Of a DNA stretch of 64,000 nucleotides, positions 16,486 through 24,965 are shown piece by piece. Source of the DNA: Flavobacterium sp. CFS9 (GTDB lineage: Bacteria > Bacteroidota > Bacteroidia > Flavobacteriales > Flavobacteriaceae); NCBI RefSeq assembly GCF_041154745.1, contig NZ_AP031573.1, positions 1,984,001-2,048,000 on the forward strand, in the 5' to 3' direction. The notes under the pieces were generated by a model. It did not search any database. It was not told the origin of the DNA and saw only the letters and a program-made list of their open reading frames with translations. The stretch's first letter is position 1; every line of letters begins with the position of its first letter. Both the position numbers and the translations under genes were made by a program.

Positions 16486-16837
16486 AATTTATGTTTAAGA
16501 TTTTGATAAATTAGTCTCTCGTGTTTCTAATTTGTTACAAAACAATTAAATTTTAACTAATAAAACTAACCTCTAATCGTTAATTTTTATAAAATGTTTT
16601 TATTAAGCTATATAAACTTACAAAATACGCAAAATATAAACAGCAGTAAACCCTACCAGTTTTTCAACCGGTAGGGCTTGATAGTAATAGAAGATCTGTG
16701 AGATAGCCTCTTACGAGTACGCTAAGAGATGAGTTTAGTAAAAATAAGCTTTAGCTCTACGGGATAAAAACGATACATTTTCGGTTAAACCAGTAAATTA
16801 AACATAGTGTATTTTGATGATTTACAATTAGATAATT
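16486..16837. other. intergenic stretch with a GGTAGGG hairpin
   Basis: No gene seen. The inverted pair CCCTACC (16651-16657) and GGTAGGG (16670-16676) resembles a decayed member of the palindrome type found intact at 55365-55397. The rest is AT-rich and shows nothing I can assign. Confidence 0.5.
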
Positions 16838-17416
16838 CTATTTTTTTGCTAGTCCGGGAGGGAATCCTACGAGGATTTTTTTGACAGAGGACGTAATAAA
16901 TTCTTCAGGATTATTTGGTGTGCTGTCTATTTTAGCATTACCTATTCCCTGCCATACCAGTTTTTGTGTTTTTGTGGATACAATGTCAATGATTAGAGAG
17001 CCATCAACATAATCATAGGTATTGACAGTTGTAGTAGCTCCTCCCATCATAGGACCACCCCAATATCTGTAGGGGCGATACATGCCGCCATAGCCGTAAA
17101 AATCAGTGTTTGCTGATACTGAAGTTTTGTTTTTTAAGATGGATATTGCATTGATTTTCAGATCCGGGCTAACGGTAGTTTCCGTAAAACCTTTACTTAG
17201 CATTTCGCTGCGGATGGCTTTTGTAACGCGATCAACATTTAATTGACTAACCTGACCTTCCTGCGCTTTTAAGTCGTAAACAGCAAAAGTTTTATACTCG
17301 CTGAAATTGGTGTCACGATCATAATCGGTGGTAACTCGTACAGTTGGAGAGCAGCTGTACATTAAACCCAATAAAAACAGTGGGATTATACGGAGATTCT
17401 TTCTTTTAATATTCAT
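16838..17416 (-). CDS. DUF4136 lipoprotein
   Basis: A 192-residue lipoprotein with a lipobox ending LMYSC (Cys about residue 22), followed by the DUF4136 pattern: VRVTTDYDRDTNFSEYKTFAVYD at the N-terminus, a Tyr/Gly/Met-rich loop (YGYGGMYRPYRYWGGPMMGG in part) and the C-terminal LIIDIVSTKTQKLVWQGIGNA followed by a short conserved KKILVGFPP tail. Function is unknown; proteins of this family are outer-membrane-associated in Bacteroidota and proteobacteria. It appears monocistronic. Confidence 0.85.
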   Translation of the reverse strand: MNIKRKNLRIIPLFLLGLMYSCSPTVRVTTDYDRDTNFSEYKTFAVYDLKAQEGQVSQLNVDRVTKAIRSEMLSKGFTETTVSPDLKINAISILKNKTSVSANTDFYGYGGMYRPYRYWGGPMMGGATTTVNTYDYVDGSLIIDIVSTKTQKLVWQGIGNAKIDSTPNNPEEFITSSVKKILVGFPPGLAKK

Positions 17417-17700
17417 CTTGTGGTATTTAAATTAATGATTAAATTAGTTAAATTTGAAATAATTAAAATATTGATTAAATCCGGAGTATAGGTAAAGTTG
17501 TGTTAAATAGTATGTTGAGGTTTTATAAAATATTAGTTTTCAGATGATAGCTTTCTACTCAAAGATAAATTATTTTATCTAATTTACATCGTTCCCTATA
17601 TTTACTTTTGATGAAGTTATAGCAATTTCACTTCTATTTTAGCCCAGTGCAATTGGATTATATTAAATACGCAATTCGTATTAAAGTGCGGGAATAAAAA
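17417..17700. other. intergenic stretch without assigned function
   Basis: AT-rich, no gene seen. A TACTTTTG -7-like box occurs near 17601 on the plus strand but no gene follows it. The minus-strand end merges into the pyk terminator. Confidence 0.4.
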
Positions 17701-17725
17701 AAGCCACTCGATTATCGAATGGCTT
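17696..17725 (-). terminator. intrinsic terminator after pyk
   Basis: On the minus strand AAGCCATTCGA / TCGAGTGGCTT (17701-17725, one G-T pair) is followed by a T tract (plus-strand A run at 17696-17702). It closes the acpP-fabF-rnc-pyk cluster. Confidence 0.88.
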
Positions 17726-17749
17726 TGTATGTAAACTTTAAGAAGTAAA

Positions 17750-19183
17750 TTATTCTATTTCAGTAACTCTCATGGTATTTACCATTCCTTTTTCTTTAAT
17801 AGGCATTGCAGCAAGATTGATTAAATAATCTCCTTTTACAACATATCCTCTTTCTCTTGCAATTTCGTTAACGTCAGTTACAGTATCATCTGTGCTTTCG
17901 TCTTTGTCATAGAAGTAAGATCTTACTCCCCATAACAAGTTCAATTGTGTTAGGATTCTTCTGTTTGAAGTAAATACTAAAATATGTGCAGATGGTCTCC
18001 AGGCTGAAATTTGGAAAGCAGTATAACCACTATTTGTCAAAGTACAAATTGCTTTTGCTTTGATTTCATTAGCCAATAAAGCTGCCTGATGGCAAACTGT
18101 TTTAGTAACAAAACGTTTTGTTTTAATTTGTGGTGTGTTTTGCGGAACCTGAATAAGCGGAGAGTCCTCAACTGCCTCACAAATTTGTGCCATTTTTTGA
18201 ATAACCTGTACCGGATAATTTCCTGTAGCAGTTTCTCCTGACAACATTACAGCATCAGCTCCATCCATTACTGAGTTAGCAACGTCGTTTACTTCGGCTC
18301 TTGTAGGAGTCAAACTCGTAATCATTGTTTCCATCATTTGTGTTGCAACGATAACCGGAATTCTTGCTGTTTTTGCTCTGCGGATCAGATCTTTTTGTAC
18401 CAATGGTACTTCGTGAGCAGGAAGTTCAACTCCTAAATCTCCACGAGCTACCATTAAGGCATCACAATACGCTACAATTTTATCCATGTTCTCAAGAGCT
18501 TCCGGCATTTCAATTTTAGCTACAATTGGAATTTTATGTTCGGAATGTTTTGCGATTAATTCCTGAAGATCTTGTAAATCACGAGGTGTTTTTACAAACG
18601 AAAGCGCGATCCAGTCTACTTTTTGTTCGATTGCGAAGATCGCATCAGCAATATCTTTCTCTGTTAAAGCCGGTAAAGAAATTTTAGTGTTTGGAAGATT
18701 AACTCCTTTTTTAGATTTTAATTCTCCACCCTGAATTACTTTAGCAGTAACCTCTGTTTTTTTATCAGTGGTAAGAATCTCAAAGATTAATTTACCATCG
18801 TCCAATAAAATACGTTCTCCCGGATTAACATCATTTGGGAAGTTTTGATATTTCATGAACACTTTCTGAGCGTTTCCTATGATATCTTCAGCAGTTGTAA
18901 AAGTAATAACATCACCATCATTTACTACTGTTCCTTCCTCCATTACTCCAACTCTAAGTTTTGGACCCTGTAAATCACCTAAGATTGCAGTAGTGTAACC
19001 AAACTCTTCATTAAGACCTCTAATAATATTAATTTTATCTTTTACTCCGTCGTAATCAGCATGCGAAAAATTGATTCTAAACACATTAACCCCTGCCTCG
19101 ATCATATCCTTGATAATCTCCCTCGTACTACATGCAGGCCCAAGTGTAGCAACAATTTTGGTTTTTTTGTTTGTTTTTAGCAT
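17750..19183 (-). CDS. pyk: pyruvate kinase
   Basis: Transfers phosphate from phosphoenolpyruvate to ADP, the last step of glycolysis. The 477-residue protein shows KTKIVATLGPACSTREII at the N-terminus, FRINFSHADYDG, the active-site block IPIVAKIEMPEALENMDKI (catalytic Lys) with ALMVARGDLGVELP, and MDGADAVMLSGETATGNYP. It is last in a minus-strand cluster; the IPExxxVDY gene ends 5 bp upstream, so translation of the two may be coupled. This gene order is conserved in Bacteroidota, and a terminator follows. Confidence 0.97.
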   Translation of the reverse strand: MLKTNKKTKIVATLGPACSTREIIKDMIEAGVNVFRINFSHADYDGVKDKINIIRGLNEEFGYTTAILGDLQGPKLRVGVMEEGTVVNDGDVITFTTAEDIIGNAQKVFMKYQNFPNDVNPGERILLDDGKLIFEILTTDKKTEVTAKVIQGGELKSKKGVNLPNTKISLPALTEKDIADAIFAIEQKVDWIALSFVKTPRDLQDLQELIAKHSEHKIPIVAKIEMPEALENMDKIVAYCDALMVARGDLGVELPAHEVPLVQKDLIRRAKTARIPVIVATQMMETMITSLTPTRAEVNDVANSVMDGADAVMLSGETATGNYPVQVIQKMAQICEAVEDSPLIQVPQNTPQIKTKRFVTKTVCHQAALLANEIKAKAICTLTNSGYTAFQISAWRPSAHILVFTSNRRILTQLNLLWGVRSYFYDKDESTDDTVTDVNEIARERGYVVKGDYLINLAAMPIKEKGMVNTMRVTEIE

Positions 19184-19188
19184 TTTTT

Positions 19189-19677
19189 TTAAAAAATTAG
19201 ATTGTTTTTTGATTTTATCTTGTCAGTATCTACAGCATAAATTGCCGCAATACTTTCTATTTTGTTTAATTGCTGTTGAATTTCTGAAAAGTCAAGAGCC
19301 TCTTCGCTATTGTCAATTTTCAGGAAAAAATCTACTTTTTTGAATTCAGGAAGTAAATGAATTGTTGTTGAAACCTCACTTGTCTCATTGGAAAACAAAT
19401 CTTGAGAATCATTTTTACTCACTGAAATGATCTCATTTTTATTCTGAATCAGATTCCATGAAACTGCTTTTTCGGAGTCATAATAATAAAATCTCGAAAA
19501 ATTTGCCTCGCCTTCTTTAGTCTGAGCATGGATCTCGTTTTTGCTCTTACTTAAGTTTATCGGAAGGTTTTTATTGATAAAATAGGCCAATCTGTAATCT
19601 TCTAATGAAGTGTGAATTGCCATTAAATAATAATCAATTTCGTCAAATTCGTCTAAATCCAATCTATGAATAGCCAT
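19189..19677 (-). CDS. IPExxxVDY-family protein
   Basis: A 162-residue cytoplasmic protein of the IPExxxVDY family, named for a C-terminal motif seen here as LLPEFKKVDFFLKI (about residues 107-120). The N-terminus MAIHRLDLDEFDEIDYYLMAIHTSLEDYRLAYFIN in part is the typical start. The function is not known, but the gene sits between rnc and pyk throughout Bacteroidota. Here it is 5 bp from pyk and 124 bp after rnc, suggesting cotranscription with pyk. Confidence 0.85.
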   Translation of the reverse strand: MAIHRLDLDEFDEIDYYLMAIHTSLEDYRLAYFINKNLPINLSKSKNEIHAQTKEGEANFSRFYYYDSEKAVSWNLIQNKNEIISVSKNDSQDLFSNETSEVSTTIHLLPEFKKVDFFLKIDNSEEALDFSEIQQQLNKIESIAAIYAVDTDKIKSKNNLIF

Positions 19678-19801
19678 GTCATGAAAAATAAAGTGTAAAT
19701 ATACTATTTCTAACGGAGCATCAATAGTTAAGAAGTGTATGTTTTTGTTAAATTATAAACGAAAACGTTATAGCTTTAAGATAGTTACAAGTGTTTTGTA
19801 G

Positions 19802-20542
19802 CTATTTCTTGTCTATTTTTTCCTGAAATGCAAAATAAGCTCTTTGTGAAGCTTTTTCTTCTGCTTTCTTTTTTGAGGTTGCTCGTGCTCTTGCAATGAC
19901 TTTATCGTCTATGCTTAATTTTACGCCAAATAAGCGTTGGCCATCAATGCCGTTATCTTCAAAAATGTCATAGTGAAAGATTCTTTTTTCTTTCTGACAC
20001 CATTCGATAACTAAACTTTTATAGCTAATTACTTTCCCTTCAAGTCGTGCTATATCGACATAAGGAGTGATCACTCTTTTTTGAATAAATCTTTCGCAAA
20101 AAGAATATCCTTTATCCAGGTAAATGGCTCCAATAAGGGATTCGAAAATATTACCATGGATATTTTCGCCAAAATGCTGAATAGGAACTTTGCTTTCTAC
20201 AAATCGAACGAGATTGAGGTCTTTACCCAGTTCATTCAAATGTTCGCGGCTCACAATTTTAGAACGCATTTTGGTAAGGTAACCTTCATCGCCTTTGGGT
20301 GCTTTGTTAAACAAATGCGCAGCGATAACAGCACTTAACATTGCATCTCCTAAAAACTCCAAACGTTCGTAATTAATCGGATGTCCCGATTCATCTAATT
20401 TGTTGGAGGAGCGATGTGTAAATGCTTTCTTATAAAAATCAATAGAAACGGGCTGAAATCCAAGTATTTTCTGAATAGTGTCAAAAAAAATCCCGTCTTC
20501 TTGAGAACGGGATTTTGAAAATATTTTTTTGATAATATTCAT
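19802..20542 (-). CDS. rnc: ribonuclease III
   Basis: Cleaves double-stranded RNA during rRNA maturation and RNA decay. The 246-residue protein has the RNase III signature ERLEFLGDAMLSAVIAAHLF (catalytic Glu/Asp), the second acidic cluster NIFESLIGAIYLDKGY, and a C-terminal double-stranded RNA-binding domain (about residues 175-245, VIEWCQKEKRIFHYDIF… then ARATSKKKAEEKASQRAYFAF). It begins 10 bp after the fabF stop codon, which indicates one operon. Confidence 0.96.
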   Translation of the reverse strand: MNIIKKIFSKSRSQEDGIFFDTIQKILGFQPVSIDFYKKAFTHRSSNKLDESGHPINYERLEFLGDAMLSAVIAAHLFNKAPKGDEGYLTKMRSKIVSREHLNELGKDLNLVRFVESKVPIQHFGENIHGNIFESLIGAIYLDKGYSFCERFIQKRVITPYVDIARLEGKVISYKSLVIEWCQKEKRIFHYDIFEDNGIDGQRLFGVKLSIDDKVIARARATSKKKAEEKASQRAYFAFQEKIDKK

Positions 20543-20551
20543 ATGCAGAAA

Positions 20552-21805
20552 TTAGTCCACTAATTTTTTAAACAATACGCAAGCATTGTGTCCACCAAAA
20601 CCAAAAGTGTTACTCATGGCAACATTTACGTCTCTTTTTTGAGGTTTGTTTAAGGTAAGATTTAATGAAGGATCAATGTTCTCATCCACTACAGTATGAT
20701 TAATCGTTGGAGGTACAATTCCGTGTTGCATAGCCAAAATAGAAGCAATTGCTTCAATAGCTCCGGCAGCACCAAGTAAGTGACCTGTCATTGATTTTGT
20801 AGAGTTAATATTGATTGTTTTTGCATGATCTCCAAAAACAGCACTAATTGCTTTTAATTCCGCAACGTCTCCAAGAGGAGTAGAAGTTCCGTGTGTGTTG
20901 ATGTGATCAACATCTTCAGGATTCATTCCGGCATCTCTTAAAGTATTTTTCATTACTGCAATAACTCCAATTCCTTCCGGATGTGGTGCCGTTAAGTGGT
21001 AAGCATCAGATGACATACCGCCACCGCCAATTTCACAGTAAATTTTTGCTCCTCTGGCTTTTGCATGTTCGTAATCTTCAAGAACCAATGCTCCTGCTCC
21101 TTCTCCTAATACAAAACCATCTCTGGTTGCATCAAAAGGTCTTGAAGCTGTTTCCGGGCTTTCGTTTCTTGTTGATAGGGCGTGCATTGAGCTAAAACCT
21201 CCCATGCCGGCAATGGTTACAGCTGCTTCAGAACCACCTGAGATAATAACATCACACATTCCTAAACGAATGTAGTTGAAAGCATCAATTAATGCATTTG
21301 CGGAAGAAGCACATGCAGAAACAGTAGTATAATTTGGTCCCATATATCCGTTACGCATCGAAATGTGTGCAGGTGCTATATCGGCAATCATCTTAGGGAT
21401 AAAAAACGGATTGAATTTTGGTGTTCCGTCTCCTTTAGCATAATACATTACTTCTTCCTGAAAAGTTTCCAGACCTCCAATTCCTGCTCCCCAGATAACA
21501 CCAACTCTTGTCTTATCTATATTATCATTAGTAAGTCCTGCATCTTTAATAGCTTCATCGCTGGCAGCAACTGCATATTGAGCGAATTTATCTAATCTAC
21601 GAGATTCTTTACGATCCATAAAATCTTCAATATTGAAGTTTTTTACTTCACAGGCAAATTTCGTTTTATGCTTCTCTGTATCATAATATGTGATAGGAGC
21701 GGCTCCGCTAACTCCATTCACAAGTGCATTCCAATATTCCTGGATATTATTCCCGATAGGAGTAAGTGCACCTAATCCTGTTACAACAACTCGCCTTAAT
21801 GCCAT
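20552..21805 (-). CDS. fabF: beta-ketoacyl-ACP synthase II
   Basis: Condenses malonyl-ACP with acyl-ACP in fatty-acid elongation. The 417-residue protein shows the thiolase-fold catalytic triad: Cys165 in TVSACASSAN, His305 in NTHGTSTPLGD and His342 in GHLLGAAGA. It follows acpP on the same strand after a 246-bp gap that contains a large hairpin (see 21941-22052), and it precedes rnc by 10 bp. Length and motifs match FabF fully. Confidence 0.97.
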   Translation of the reverse strand: MALRRVVVTGLGALTPIGNNIQEYWNALVNGVSGAAPITYYDTEKHKTKFACEVKNFNIEDFMDRKESRRLDKFAQYAVAASDEAIKDAGLTNDNIDKTRVGVIWGAGIGGLETFQEEVMYYAKGDGTPKFNPFFIPKMIADIAPAHISMRNGYMGPNYTTVSACASSANALIDAFNYIRLGMCDVIISGGSEAAVTIAGMGGFSSMHALSTRNESPETASRPFDATRDGFVLGEGAGALVLEDYEHAKARGAKIYCEIGGGGMSSDAYHLTAPHPEGIGVIAVMKNTLRDAGMNPEDVDHINTHGTSTPLGDVAELKAISAVFGDHAKTININSTKSMTGHLLGAAGAIEAIASILAMQHGIVPPTINHTVVDENIDPSLNLTLNKPQKRDVNVAMSNTFGFGGHNACVLFKKLVD

Positions 21806-21940
21806 AAATATGTATTTTGTACTTTAAACAAATAAAACCCACGCTTTCTTAAATTGTACTGTTTACTTAAGAGCCATGGGCATTACAATATAAATATATC
21901 TTTTTGATTGAAAATCAATCGAAATTTAATTTTGAGAAAA

Positions 21941-22052
21941 AATAATAACACCCGATCCTTAAAAATTTTGAATTTCAAAAAAACAAATACCAATAACTGG
22001 AGTTTGGAATTTCAAAAAACTGGAATTTTTAGAAATCGGGTGCGGTATTATT
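21941..22052 (-). terminator. long acpP-fabF intercistronic hairpin
   Basis: Arms 21941-21967 and 22024-22052 pair over more than 20 bases (AACACCCGATCCTTAAAAATT against AATTTTTAGAAATCGGGTG in part, a few mismatches). The minus-strand 3' side ends in a TTATTATTTTTT tract, so it looks like an intrinsic terminator or attenuator immediately after acpP. Partial termination would raise ACP relative to FabF. The inner loop carries two GAATTTCAAAAAA words. Confidence 0.6.
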
Positions 22053-22287
22053 ATTTTTTAGCTTCTTCGATATAAGAAATAGCTTGACCAACAGTAGCAA
22101 TGTTTTCTGCTTGATCGTCTGGAATTTGAATATCAAATTCTTTTTCGAATTCCATAATAAGCTCAACAGTGTCTAATGAGTCAGCTCCTAAATCATTAGT
22201 GAAGCTTGCTTCTGTTACAACTTCGTTTTCGTCAACACCTAATTTGTCTACGATAATCGCTTTTACTCTTGATGCAATGTCTGACAT
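22051..22287 (-). CDS. acpP: acyl carrier protein
   Basis: Carries growing acyl chains on a phosphopantetheine arm. The 78-residue acidic protein has the attachment motif [10 protein letters not shown] with Ser37, and the typical helical pattern ([37 protein letters not shown]). It is the first gene of the fabF-rnc-pyk cluster and has a strong consensus promoter. Confidence 0.98.
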   Translation of the reverse strand: MSDIASRVKAIIVDKLGVDENEVVTEASFTNDLGADSLDTVELIMEFEKEFDIQIPDDQAENIATVGQAISYIEEAKK

Positions 22288-22317
22288 AATCTTTAATTTT
22301 AGAATTTAATTTGTTGG

Positions 22318-22346
22318 CAAAAATAAAAAACTTTATTTTAAAACAA
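22318..22346 (-). promoter_or_regulatory. consensus promoter of acpP
   Basis: On the minus strand TTG (22344-22346), 18 bp, TATTTTTG (22318-22325): both elements of the Bacteroidota primary sigma consensus with good spacing. Start of transcription would fall about 20-25 bp upstream of the acpP start codon at 22287. Confidence 0.7.
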
Positions 22347-22462
22347 CTATTTAGTTTATAAATGTAACACTAATTTATAAAATTAATTTCAAGAAAGACT
22401 TTTTAAGACTATTTATTTTCGATTTTTATTCCGTTTTTTGCAGTCTAAAAATTAAGTGGATT

Positions 22463-23026
22463 ATGAAAAAAATCATTGTTTTTGCCTCAGGATCAGGAAC
22501 TAATGCTGAAAACATTATAAAGTATTTTGCGAAAACCAAAATGGCAAAGGTCGTTTCGGTTTTTACAAATAACGCTTCGGCAAAAGTTATAGAAAGAGCA
22601 AAAAATCATCAAATTCCAGTCGAAATCTTCTCCAAAAACGAACTTTTAGAGCGAAATGTATTACAAAAAATACAGGAAATAGGTCCGGATCTGATAGTTC
22701 TTGCAGGTTTCTTGTTGAAATTTCCAGAGAACATAATAGAGCAATATCCCGATCAGATCATAAACATACATCCGGCACTTTTACCTAATTATGGAGGCAA
22801 AGGAATGTACGGAATGCACATACACAGGGCTGTAGTAGAGAATAAGGAAAAAGAAACCGGAATCTCTATTCATTTTGTAAATGAAAATTATGACGAAGGC
22901 GGGATCATTTTTCAGAAAAGTGTAGCCTTAACCGAGGAAGATACTGCGGAAACTGTGGCCGAAAAGATTCATGAACTGGAACAAAAGTATTTTCCTGAAA
23001 TTATTTCGAGATTATTAGAATCTTAA
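22463..23026 (+). CDS. purN: phosphoribosylglycinamide formyltransferase
   Basis: Transfers a formyl group from 10-formyltetrahydrofolate to GAR in purine synthesis. The 187-residue protein starts KKIIVFASGSGTNAENII (phosphate-binding loop) and has the catalytic Asn/His segment IINIHPALLPNYGGKGMYG and the Asp-containing HFVNENYDEGGIIFQK. Divergent from acpP. purF of the same pathway lies about 4.6 kb downstream on the same strand but in a separate unit. Confidence 0.96.
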   Translation: MKKIIVFASGSGTNAENIIKYFAKTKMAKVVSVFTNNASAKVIERAKNHQIPVEIFSKNELLERNVLQKIQEIGPDLIVLAGFLLKFPENIIEQYPDQIINIHPALLPNYGGKGMYGMHIHRAVVENKEKETGISIHFVNENYDEGGIIFQKSVALTEEDTAETVAEKIHELEQKYFPEIISRLLES

Positions 23027-23044
23027 ATATCTAAAATTGTTGGA

Positions 23045-23189
23045 TTTTTAGACATCTTAGATTTTTTTTAATGCTTAATGTGTTTTAGGTTTTTCTAAAA
23101 TTAATCAAGACTAAAAATCCAGTAGTCAGGTAATCTAACAATCGAATCGTCTAATAATCTAAAATTCTAATATCTAAGAAGTCTAAAAA
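23045..23189. repeat. octamer-periodic island with inverted ends
   Basis: The gap between purN and rnhA carries variants of TAATCTAA repeating every 8 bp (23131-23188). The right end ATCTAAGAAGTCTAAAAA (23172-23189) is the complement of 23045-23062 with one mismatch, so the region could fold into a large stem-loop. Same class as islands at 24272, 31940, 32078, 32834, 39283, 46108, 51252 and 56783. Confidence 0.7.
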
Positions 23190-23192
23190 AGA

Positions 23193-23669
23193 ATGAGTCA
23201 CGAAGTACATATATATACAGATGGTGCTGCAAAAGGGAATCCCGGAAACGGGGGGTACGGAGTGGTGATGGAATTGGTTGGAACTCCGCATAAGAAAGAA
23301 TTCTATGAAGGGTTTCGTCTTACTACTAATAACCGAATGGAACTTTTGGCTGTAATTGTTGGGCTTGAAAAGCTAAAAAAGCCCAATATGAAGGTTTTAG
23401 TGGTTTCAGATTCTAAATATGTCATTGATTCTGTGGTGAAGAAATGGGTCTTTGGCTGGGAGAAAAAAAACTATGCAGGCAAGAAAAATCCCGATTTATG
23501 GAAACGCTTCCTGATTATTTACCGCAAACATCAGGTCGATTTCAAATGGATTAAAGGGCATAACAATCACCCTCAGAACGAACGCTGTGATGAATTGGCC
23601 GTTATGGCATCGATGCAGAAAAAACTTTCTGTAGATGTTTATTATGAAACTATTGGTTCAAAATCATAA
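23193..23669 (+). CDS. rnhA: ribonuclease HI
   Basis: Degrades RNA in RNA-DNA hybrids. The 158-residue protein shows all four acidic catalytic residues: Asp10 in YTDGAAKGNPG, Glu50 in NRMELLAV, Asp73 in VSDSKYV and Asp133 in NERCDELA, plus the basic hairpin WVFGWEKKNYAGKKNPDLWK. Typical bacterial length. Its start lies 3 bp after the repeat island; a bidirectional terminator follows. Confidence 0.96.
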   Translation: MSHEVHIYTDGAAKGNPGNGGYGVVMELVGTPHKKEFYEGFRLTTNNRMELLAVIVGLEKLKKPNMKVLVVSDSKYVIDSVVKKWVFGWEKKNYAGKKNPDLWKRFLIIYRKHQVDFKWIKGHNNHPQNERCDELAVMASMQKKLSVDVYYETIGSKS

Positions 23670-23676
23670 AAAAGTA

Positions 23677-23710
23677 AAGCGCCGGAAGTAATAGTTTCCG
23701 GCGCTTTTGT
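23677..23710. terminator. bidirectional terminator between rnhA and DUF6249 gene
   Basis: Perfect 11-bp stem AAGCGCCGGAA / TTCCGGCGCTT (23677-23687 and 23696-23706), T run on the plus strand and A residues on the left side serving the convergent gene. Confidence 0.88.
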
Positions 23711-23738
23711 TATTATAAGGTATTGCTTGGATAATTTT

Positions 23739-24086
23739 TTATTCTTTGTCTAAGCTTTTTGCTTTGTTGAATCCAGCAAGCAAGCCAACTCCCGCCATAA
23801 TAAAAATAATAGACGGATATACTGCTGAATCATCCAGTGAAGTATAGGTTGTAATAATCAGAGCAAGGAAAATTCCAACTCCGCTTCCTATTAATAGAAA
23901 AGCAAGATTCAAAACAAATATTTTCCAGGCCGGAACACCTGTTCCGCTTCCTTTTAAAAAGATGCTGGCGTCAATGCCTTTTTCTATAAGTGCTAAACGC
24001 TCTCTGTTTCTGGTTGATAATATAAGGTAAATAATCCCGAAGATCATTAGAAACATGCTTATTGGTACTAAAATTTCTGGTCCCAT
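23739..24086 (-). CDS. DUF6249 membrane protein
   Basis: A 115-residue inner-membrane protein with an N-terminal membrane segment (about residues 5-25, LVPISMFLMIFGIIYLIL), a short cytoplasmic loop (RNRERLALIEKGIDASIF, typical of DUF6249) and two further segments (about 53-80 and 88-105). Function unknown. Its promoter at 24118-24148 matches, base for base in both conserved boxes, that of the divergent ECF sigma gene at 24395, so it is very probably a member of that sigma factor's regulon. Confidence 0.8.
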   Translation of the reverse strand: MGPEILVPISMFLMIFGIIYLILSTRNRERLALIEKGIDASIFLKGSGTGVPAWKIFVLNLAFLLIGSGVGIFLALIITTYTSLDDSAVYPSIIFIMAGVGLLAGFNKAKSLDKE

Positions 24087-24117
24087 ATTTTTTATTGTTT
24101 AAATTGATTGATACTCC

Positions 24118-24148
24118 ATAGGACGACAGCTTTAAAATTTAGGTTACA
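24118..24148 (-). promoter_or_regulatory. ECF-type promoter of DUF6249 gene
   Basis: On the minus strand TGTAACCT (24141-24148), 13 bp, GTCGTCCTAT (24118-24127). The same two boxes with the same spacing precede the ECF sigma gene at 24359-24389. TGTAAC / CGTC are typical ECF -35 / -10 cores. Confidence 0.75.
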
Positions 24149-24358
24149 GCTTTTGGTAAAAAAAATCAATTTTTAAAATCCAAATTCCAAAACTTGCTGA
24201 TTATGAGTTAATTTTGAATGTCGAAACTTTGATAAGGGACTAATAAATATACTCAATAAGCAGATTTTAGATCTTGAAACCTGAAACTTGAAACCTGAAA
24301 CTTGGAATTAGGAATTTGAGATTAGGAATTTATTTTTTTCGATTTATTTTATAATTCT
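24149..24358. repeat. intergenic stretch with heptad-periodic island
   Basis: Between the two ECF promoters. From 24272 to 24304 words of the type TTGAAAC / CTGAAAC repeat every 7 bp, then the pattern changes to TTAGGAATT words up to 24331. A shorter AAAATCC / AAATTCC block lies near 24175. No gene or other signal seen. Confidence 0.6.
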
Positions 24359-24389
24359 TGTAACCTGCAACAACAAACAGTCGTCCTAT
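24359..24389 (+). promoter_or_regulatory. ECF-type autoregulatory promoter of sigma gene
   Basis: TGTAACCT (24359-24366), 13 bp, GTCGTCCTAT (24380-24389). The -10 box ends 5 bp before the ATG at 24395, so the sigma factor message is probably leaderless or nearly so. Identical boxes drive the divergent gene. Confidence 0.75.
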
Positions 24390-24394
24390 ATAAT

Positions 24395-24961
24395 ATGAGT
24401 ACAATACCAGATCAACATTATATCGATAAAATCCTGCAGGGCGATACCAATGCGTTTGCTGTGCTGGTAGACCGTTATAAGAATATGATCTTTACTCTGG
24501 CGCATCAAATGGTTAAAAACAGAGAAGAGGCTGAAGAAGTTTCGCAGGATACTTTTATTAAAATTTATAATTCGTTGAGTAAATTTAAAGGAGATTCGAA
24601 ATTTTCAACCTGGGCCTACAAAGTGGCGTATAATACCTGTTTGGATCGTTTGAAGAAAAATAAAAAAGAAGATCTGAATATTTCAATAGATGAATTTTCG
24701 GCACATTTAATTAAAACAATGGACAATGCTTTGAGTGCTTTAGAGGATAAAGAACGAAAGCAAATGATTCAGAACTGTTTGAACTCGTTGCCGGCAGAAG
24801 AGAATTTTTTATTGACTTTATTTTATTTCGAAGATCAGAGTTTAGAAGAAATTGGAAAAGTTATGGGAATTACAGGCAATAATGTTAAGGTGAAATTATT
24901 CAGAAGCCGACAAAAATTAGCGGTAATTTTAAAAAAGCAATTAGAACTGGAAATAGTATAA
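24395..24961 (+). CDS. ECF sigma factor, RpoE/SigW-like
   Basis: A 188-residue sigma factor. Region 2 covers about residues 15-85 (FAVLVDRYKNMIFTLAHQMVKNREEAEEVSQDTFIKIY in part, then FKGDSKFSTWAYKVAYNTCLD) and region 4 about 125-180 (LPAEENFLLTLFYFEDQSLEEIGKVMGITGNNVKVKLFRSR in part). The matching promoters before this gene and the divergent DUF6249 gene indicate autoregulation. The next gene, 4 bp downstream, encodes a small two-segment membrane protein likely to be its anti-sigma factor. Probably an envelope stress response. Confidence 0.92.
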   Translation: MSTIPDQHYIDKILQGDTNAFAVLVDRYKNMIFTLAHQMVKNREEAEEVSQDTFIKIYNSLSKFKGDSKFSTWAYKVAYNTCLDRLKKNKKEDLNISIDEFSAHLIKTMDNALSALEDKERKQMIQNCLNSLPAEENFLLTLFYFEDQSLEEIGKVMGITGNNVKVKLFRSRQKLAVILKKQLELEIV

Positions 24962-24965
24962 TGTT

